Assembly: GCA_030267965.1 (NCBI GenBank)
Contig: BRYA01000145.1
Location: forward strand, 1 to 64,000
From: Triparma columacea
Lineage: Eukaryota > Sar > Bolidophyceae > Parmales > Triparmaceae
Length of the DNA stretch: 64,000 nt
Direction of reading: 5' to 3'
The translations under genes were made by a program, and so were the position numbers. The notes under the pieces were generated by a model that was not told the DNA's origin, did not search any database, and worked only from the letters and a program-made list of their open reading frames with translations. The stretch's first letter is position 1. Each line of letters begins with the position of its first letter. Shown piece after piece: positions 58,389 through 64,000 of this stretch.

Positions 58389-60210
58389 ATGTCAGGTACC
58401 GCAATCCCATCCATCCTTTCGCAGATAAGAAGGATTGATCGCTGTGGTCTAGACTCTCCATCCCTTCAAAACGACCTAGAAACCCTAGCTTGTGACCTGA
58501 ACTTATTTCTTGGTGAGACGAACGATGTGCATGAGAGTTCTATGGCCCTGGGTTTTTCTTATGTGCAACGCAAGAGCGGCTTTCGCTATCTCTGGAAAGT
58601 TGTTTACAGCGAGATAATGTTTCCTCGCTCTGGCGACAAGTACGGTTTGCCAATCTTGCTCGTGAAGAGGCTTGCTTCGGTACTTACGAGCAAGGTTTAC
58701 TTCAGAATCAGGTTGGACGAAAACACCCTAATATGCGAGAATTTGGAGTACGGTGACTTTCGCGCCTTGGTGATGAGAGAAGATGTCAGCATTGAATTGA
58801 AGTTTGAGTCCCTCGTTTGCTGCCGCCGATTCCTCTCTGGGTGTCGGACAGCCATGAGGTTTCGCCAGAACAAGGTTTTCAGCCGATCTTCCTCGCGTGC
58901 CCCGCAGACGACTCGCGTCGGAACCCAAAGTGATTTACCCACACCGACGAAATCTCCCAACCCTCGCCTGTATGCACACCCTGCGCAACGGAGCCCGGTT
59001 CCCCAAACTGAGAGTTTGCCTTCCCCCCCCGGCGATGAGGACTTGCTGGGATTATTCGACTCGAACTCGGACGATGAGGACGACCCGGACGAGGACGTCA
59101 CGAAGCCCTTTGCTTATCATAGCCCCAAACGCGAGTCGACCGCCAAGGCTTTCTCTGATACCACTGCCAATCTCTCTTCCAAGCCACTGAAGGAAGTTAT
59201 AAGGATGGCCAAGGCACTCAACGTCAACACTGACGGGATGCTCGACCGCCAAGAATTGGAGGAGGCAGTGGAATGTGCGATAGCTGCTGGCGATAGCGCA
59301 AAACCACAGCCAAGCTTGGGTGCAACGCCTCGTCCTTCGGAATCTGCGAAGCCTAACCTTGTTGAGCAAATGAGAAACATTCGGCTTCAGAAGGAGGAAG
59401 CCGAAGCGGAACGTATCAAGAAACAGCGCCTTTGGCAAAAACAAGAGAACGAGAGGAGGGCTGAGAAAGATCGCCTTAAGAAGGTCCGTATTGCGTATTG
59501 CCGTCGAAGTGTCCGTGGTAGTCTTGCTGTTGTCGCCCCCCTAACTCCCTCTCTCTCCCCCCCCATACCTCCCTTACCCACCCACCACTCCTCTGTAGGC
59601 CTCCTCCGAGCAGTACAAGAAAGAACATGAAGCTAGGGTGGCGTGGGAGGAGTATCAGAAGAAGAATCAAAAGATCAACCTCGAAAAGCAAAGGGAAAAG
59701 ACCTCGCAAAGGCCTTCATCTTCGAAGAAGAACCCCCCCGCGCCACACTCCCAGAGGCCGAAGCCCCATCCATCGTCGTCGGCAACGCCGGAAGCTTCGC
59801 CTGCTCCCAACGACATCTCGCCTGACATACTTGCGGGAATCCTCACCAATTACGTGAGGAACTCTTTCGCGCTAAGGTCGCCGAACGTGCTCCATCCCAT
59901 TTCCCACCTATTGATGAACCTTCAGAACAGCTTCCCTCCCATCACAATTGGAAAGAACAACAAGCCCGTGCTGACAATCCTTCGGCATCCATACTTCGAT
60001 CGGTATCCTCCCATCCTTCCCTCTGCGCTGGCAGATCCCCAGAAGATCTCGCGGTCGCTGAAGCGCGTGAGGTTCTTCCTACATCCAGACAAGCTTCCTC
60101 CCAACTTCGATGACGGCCAGCGGTGCATATGCCGTTGCATTTGGGATGTACTTTCGGAGGCTCATTCGATCTACGAGGAGCAGCAGGCGCGGGGTGGGCA
60201 ACGAAGGTAG
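58389..60210 (+). CDS. C-terminal J-domain (auxilin-like) protein
   Basis: Exons 58389-59483 and 59599-60210 join in phase 0 to give 568 residues. The donor is GTCCG rather than the usual GTGAG, but phase and acceptor are clean. The N-terminal ~165 residues are globular and unrecognised (PSILSQIRRIDRCGLDSPSL; WKVVYSEIMFPRSG). A Pro/Ser-rich and acidic middle (DSNSDDEDDPDEDV) and a charged coiled coil (RLQKEEAEAERIKKQR) follow. The end has a helix-loop with the HPD motif (SLKRVRFFLHPDKLPPNF) and RCICRCIWDVLSEAHSIYEE. A J domain at the extreme C-terminus is the auxilin/GAK arrangement, which recruits Hsp70 to uncoat clathrin. No clathrin box was verified. Confidence 0.75.
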
Positions 60211-60290
60211 CTGGAACTAAATATCCGGAGTCCATAAAAGCAAATGTATGCAGTGACACGTTTTGACCAAAGTAATTGTTCGCTTAGATT

Positions 60291-61733
60291 CTATGAAGCC
60301 GCCGCACCGTATCCGCCATTCCCTCCGTAGCCCATAGTCCTTGCTGCCTTCAACTCGTCTGCGCAGACATTGCAAACCCTCTGGAGTTTGTTCTCGTCGA
60401 CTTGGTCCATCCTTACCTTTGAGAAGGCACAGGTCCCGCACACGCACTTACCGCAGTTCCTGCAGTGGTGGCGACGGACTAGCAAAGAGAAATCTCTCCG
60501 GCAAAGCTGGCACGAGGGCGTGTTTGCGTCCCACATGGCAGAGAACTCCAAACTCTGTGATGACGACCGAAGGCGGTAATGTTAGCATAGGTTATTATTA
60601 TTGGCGAAAAAAAGAACCGGCTGGTCAAAGTGAGCAAGGAACGAAGCAACGATTCAACGTTGAAGGAGGGACGGTCTATACTATACGCTCCTCCTCCTCA
60701 CCTTCTCATAATTTGCAGGGAGATTCTCTGCCAGCCTCGCCGATTTTATCGCATTAGATATTGCCTCCTTCCAACTCCAACATTCACTATGCGTTCCTAA
60801 ACCAATGTCGAAACTCTTGATAAGCGTCTCGATCCTCAACTTGTTGTCGGGCTGAACGCCAACCTTCATGTCGGTTAGCTTGAAGACCTGCCTGAACTTC
60901 AATACCCTGCCCACCAGTGTCAGCTCGACCATGATGAGGTGTGTCATTGTGAGGATAAAGTGAGGCTTGTCACTTCCTCCTGCTCTATTGTACTTGATTA
61001 CCTCCCCTTCCTTAATGACTCTGTTGTTCTGAAACAGGTGTTTGTAAGGTTCCTCGGCAAACCGTACAAGCTCGGCTGACCTCTCCATCCCCTTGTCAAC
61101 GTTGTCGAAAGCCGCGTCAAAGAGTGTAACCTGGGGCGAATTAGTCGAGGGAGCATTAGAGACAGAGAACTTCCGGACAAACGACAATGACGGTGGTGCC
61201 TTATCGTTCGAAACCGATCCAAATATAGGCCTGGTCTCGCCTTTCGCCCCCCCCTTCACGTTGGTCGTATTTTCTTTCGGCAGCAACCAGTTTGTAACGC
61301 TATTGGAGAAAGAGGGTGGTGTAGGTGAAACGGCGCTACTTTGAAGTGTTTGTGCGTTTCCATTGCCCACCGGAGGCTCTTTCCCGTAGTCCTGACTGCT
61401 CCGTCTTATTGAGGTCTCAAATATCTCTTTTCCCATGGACCCAAGTGTTGTGGTAGGGGCAGATGATGCACTAGCAGAGGATCTCCGAGGAGGTTTCATA
61501 GGTTTAGCGGGCTTCTGTGGGGGTTGGTTCGCCGGTACATTCGCACGAATTGGATATGACCCCCCTGCATTTTTTTTCTTGGGCAGGGGAGGTGGTGTTT
61601 TGGACGAAGATCCAGGGTGATCGTAACCTTGATTAGCAGGCCTGCTCGACTCAATTCTAGGGTTAGAGCCGTTTTGGGTGCCCTTCTGTGGAGGACCCCA
61701 TCGGCCATCTGGGCCTCGTACCCACCCTGACAT
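60291..61733 (-). CDS. PH-FYVE domain protein
   Basis: Exons 60702-61733 and 60291-60554 join in phase 0 to give 431 residues from MSGWVRGPDGRWGPP; an upstream ATG at 61844 would add 37. The N-terminal ~200 residues are Pro/Ser-rich with SH3-ligand-like runs (KTPPPLPKKK). A PH-like domain follows (VIKEGEVIKYNRAGGSDKPH, VGRVLKFRQVFKL, CWSWKEAISNAI). The C-terminus is a FYVE zinc finger: CQLCRRDFSLLVRRHHCRNC, CVCGTC, CNVC, with the diagnostic R(R)HHCR phosphatidylinositol-3-phosphate site. The order PH then FYVE resembles endosomal adaptors and FGD C-termini, but no RhoGEF domain is present. An endosome role is likely. Confidence 0.85.
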
Positions 61734-62272
61734 TTTCTTTTCTTCAGTTGGTATTGCCTGCGTGGAAATGGGAAAGTCCGACTTGGCAAGCTGACTTTTC
61801 TGACCGAAATCAGCCAAAAAGAGAATCCATGAGGTCTTCACCATCGCGTTCCCCCACTTAAAATAAGGCTCGAACGGGTTCTTCTCGTAGATAGAAGAGC
61901 TCCGACTTCTAAAAATCTATCCCCCCGCGTAAATTCAATGAAATACTAGAGAGGTTAGTGAGATCTTGTTCACTTTTGAGGACCTCTACCTCACCTCAAA
62001 CGCGTCGTTTGCGCTCGTTTCTTTCGTATTCTGCGTCTTACGGTCCATACAGGCGCCCATGCGGAAGGAATCCCAACAAAATTTGCTTACATGCAAGCTA
62101 TGACTTTTTTGGGGAAAAAGTCGAAACAAGGCTCCTTTTTATAAGAAAAAGGCAAAAACCAGGGCAGAGTGATTTTACAGGGCAGAGTGAGTTTTTTTTA
62201 ATTACAAATTTAAACATAAAGATGCCGACGTGTCGTGATATTTTTTTCAATTATCGGTAGGATTACGGCAAA
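61734..62272. other. Intergenic region with short direct repeat, no gene seen
   Basis: Upstream of the PH-FYVE gene. At 62160-62192 a 12-base unit (CAGGGCAGAGTG) occurs twice, followed by a poly-T run. A-rich and T-rich runs flank it and may mark the end of an element cut by the gap. No coding or RNA gene is supported. Confidence 0.35.
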
Positions 62273-62326
62273 NNNNNNNNNNNNNNNNNNNNNNNNNNNN
62301 NNNNNNNNNNNNNNNNNNNNNNNNNN
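62273..62326. other. Assembly gap (54 N)
   Basis: A run of 54 undetermined bases. The window is therefore scaffolded, and sequence on either side may not be contiguous as drawn. Confidence 0.99.
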
Positions 62327-62919
62327 GGCCGTTACGGTCGGAAATAACCATCCACAATACAACACTAACTTCTCTGTAGATTGAAAGTGCCGTTACTAGT
62401 ATAAACTATACGTTTCCCCGCGATTGAATAGTATTATTCACTGAAAACATGTAAGGATTGGCCGATTTCAGCCCTTTTGAACAATGTGGTGAAAAACTAT
62501 AATAAACGCGTTATAAGTCTATTTTAATGCACTTCTGGCGGATTCATAAGTAGTAGAGGGGGGTGAAGCTTACTGACGGTCTGAATCTTAAATTTTAAAG
62601 AATGTTAAAAATCCCAAATGTCAGCTTACCCAGTAGAAGAAAGTGAGAACTGAGAGCTGAACGAGAAGCGCCCCTCGGCCCCTCGGCACTCGGTCTCTGA
62701 GTTGAGAAAACTTGTTTCTTTGTCTTTACTGTAGAGGGTTACAAGCAATCGGGAAAAGTTTAAGTCTGGTTATATAAAGCACCGGAAGGGCGGGGCGAGG
62801 TAGATAGCCGGTGGAACTCGAGGGGGGATATTGAGAAAACAGTCATCTACACCACAACAGCTCGAGCCTTGTGGATCAAGACACTTTGACGCGGTTTCGT
62901 GCCTAGCTTAGTTTCCCTT
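62327..62919. promoter_or_regulatory. Upstream region of the cyclic-nucleotide-binding gene
   Basis: No gene is seen between the gap and the next start codon. A TATATAAAG-like box occurs near 62770, about 150 bp before the ATG at 62920, and could be a core promoter. This is a weak, position-based suggestion. Confidence 0.3.
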
Positions 62920-64000
62920 ATGGATGCGAAGGACATGGATGTCGAGGCTTTGGATTTATTTGACATGGATCCCAATGGTAGTGAGAAGAGCGTAAGTACA
63001 GCTCCAGCTTTTCCTTATCGGAAAGAGAGGCAAGGGACAATTACAGACCTGAATCACACGGATAATCTGATGGTAAACTCGCGGGCCGTCGACTTCGAAA
63101 GAGTTCGCCAGGAGACGATGTTCAACGTGAAGATAAATAACATGGTAAGTGGGAACAAGGAGCTATGCCTCCTGCTCTTTGCAAGGGCAACCAAGAGGTA
63201 CACGGAGTACAGGCTCGGGAGCTACAAGGTGGCGTGGCTGAATTGGATGGCCCTGATAAGGCAGGAGCGTAAGGTGGAAAAGAGGCGTCAACACTTTGCG
63301 AGCAGGCAGATCTCCATGAGCCACCTCAAGGATACGCAGGAGGGGGGTGCCAAGAGGAACAAGGAGCAGGTTAGGGACATGATCAATTGGATGCAAAACG
63401 AGAAGATCTTCCCTAAGGAGATACCCGAGAAGATGCTTGAGGACATATGCACGAACATGAGCAACAGAGTTTTGCGGAAGGGTGAGACCGTCTTCCTGCA
63501 GGGAGATATCGGTGAAAGCTACTATATTATAATTGACGGTGCAATAGATCTTTATTTTCAAGAGGACAATGAACACGAACTTAGGATGAGACTGGTCAGA
63601 GAGAAGGAGCAACGAAAGGTGAGCAGCTTTGCATAGAAACAGGATGATAGATAACCAGATGGGCAAACACCAGATGGGCAAACACTGCTTCTGTCCTTAC
63701 CCCTCCCCCCCCTCCTCTTCGCTTCACCCCGTAGTTTGCATCAATCGACTGGACCCTCCGGGGGGATGAACTAGGAAGAAAGATGAAAAGGATGCCCGTG
63801 GGCGTCAGCTTCGGGGAGCTGAGTTTGCTGAACGACGAGTACAGCCACAGGTCTTGCACGGCCTTGGCGGGGATAGTGAACACCCAGCTGTGCGTCATCG
63901 ACAGGGCCCTCTACAACCGCACGCTCCTGAAGTTCCACCAGAACGCCGCCGTCATGCAGACACTACGAGGGAAGATCTCAGAGCACGAAGCCTTCAGGGC
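62920..64000 (+). CDS. Cyclic nucleotide-binding domain protein (3' part outside window)
   Basis: Exon 1 is 62920-63618 and exon 2 runs from 63735 to the window edge, joined in phase 0; 321 residues are visible. The N-terminal ~150 residues are charged and helical. The cNMP-binding fold begins near residue 165: MLEDICTNMSNRVLRKGETV, FLQGDIGESYYIIIDGAIDL, then the phosphate-binding-cassette position SFGELSLLNDEYSHRSCTAL. The usual Arg-Ala pair of cAMP/cGMP binders is not exact here (SHRSCTA), so nucleotide binding is uncertain. Whether a kinase, channel or second cNMP domain follows cannot be seen. The ATG at 62920 is preceded by an in-frame GTG at 62899, which is not used. Confidence 0.75.

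Noticed and set aside
58389..59630. Single-exon reading of the J-domain protein to 59630
   Set aside because: Past 59483 the frame becomes Pro/Leu low complexity; splicing 59484-59598 restores a coiled coil and the HPD-containing J domain.

Overview
This is nuclear DNA from a eukaryote. Nearly every gene is interrupted by short spliceosomal introns, almost all with GTGAG or GTAAG donors and often a CTAAC branch site. I rebuilt most genes by joining exons whose reading phases agree; these joins are read from sequence and have no transcript support. Several N-termini look like a signal peptide followed by a Phe at the cleavage point (SET-domain methyltransferase, PDZ/ferredoxin-like protein, CREST-type membrane protein). 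That pattern is typical of plastid targeting in algae with red-derived secondary plastids. Together with the BspA-type leucine-rich repeat family and a giant START/transmembrane gene, it suggests a photosynthetic stramenopile, possibly of the bolidophyte/Parmales group. That placement is inference.

Layout. 1-6530 (minus): a giant intronless gene with START-like lipid-binding repeats and an internally duplicated membrane module, running off the window. 7127-9541 (minus): M28 glutamate-carboxypeptidase-like peptidase. 9798-12342 (plus): PDZ + [2Fe-2S]-like plastid protein and an unidentified organellar protein. 12470-15780 (minus): UvrD/FBH1-like helicase carrying an RNase H1-type hybrid-binding domain. 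15917-17989 (plus): phenylalanine hydroxylase. 18118-19415 (minus): SET methyltransferase. 19603-20467 (plus): TMEM8-like CREST protein. 20578-21142 (minus): ABM-like small protein. 21409-22439 (plus): ITP pyrophosphatase. 22483-25894 (minus): prolyl-tRNA synthetase. 26095-29758 (plus): Twinkle primase-helicase. 29816-30525 (minus): UBE2T-like E2. 30928-31735 (plus): UCH deubiquitinase. 31935-34058 (minus): class C GPCR-like protein. 34057-34749 (plus): coiled-coil protein. 34814-38389 (minus): insulysin. 38471-38796 (plus): 92-residue protein. 38793-41061 (minus): coiled-coil protein. 41374-42834 (minus): SLC35F-like transporter.

42.8-51.6 kb is gene-poor. It holds a hAT-like MITE 20 bp upstream of the SmB gene (43521-44443), a possible coding relic, and three tandem intronless BspA-type LRR genes (45736-51238) separated by near-identical spacers. 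51607-53869 (plus): basic, Gln-rich, RGR-rich protein. 53984-58054 (minus): chromatin-type protein with two MBD-like domains, a Tudor-like domain and a C2H2-type finger. 58389-60210 (plus): C-terminal J-domain protein. 60291-61733 (minus): PH-FYVE protein. 62273-62326 is an assembly gap. 62920-64000 (plus): cyclic-nucleotide-binding-domain protein, cut by the window edge.

The genes are mostly unrelated housekeeping functions: organelle DNA replication, translation, ubiquitin, proteolysis and nucleotide sanitation. They do not form one pathway. The striking organisation is physical: from 12.4 to 38.8 kb strands alternate gene by gene, giving repeated divergent (shared promoter) and convergent (near-touching 3' end) pairs. 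One pair has overlapping start codons and another overlapping stop codons.
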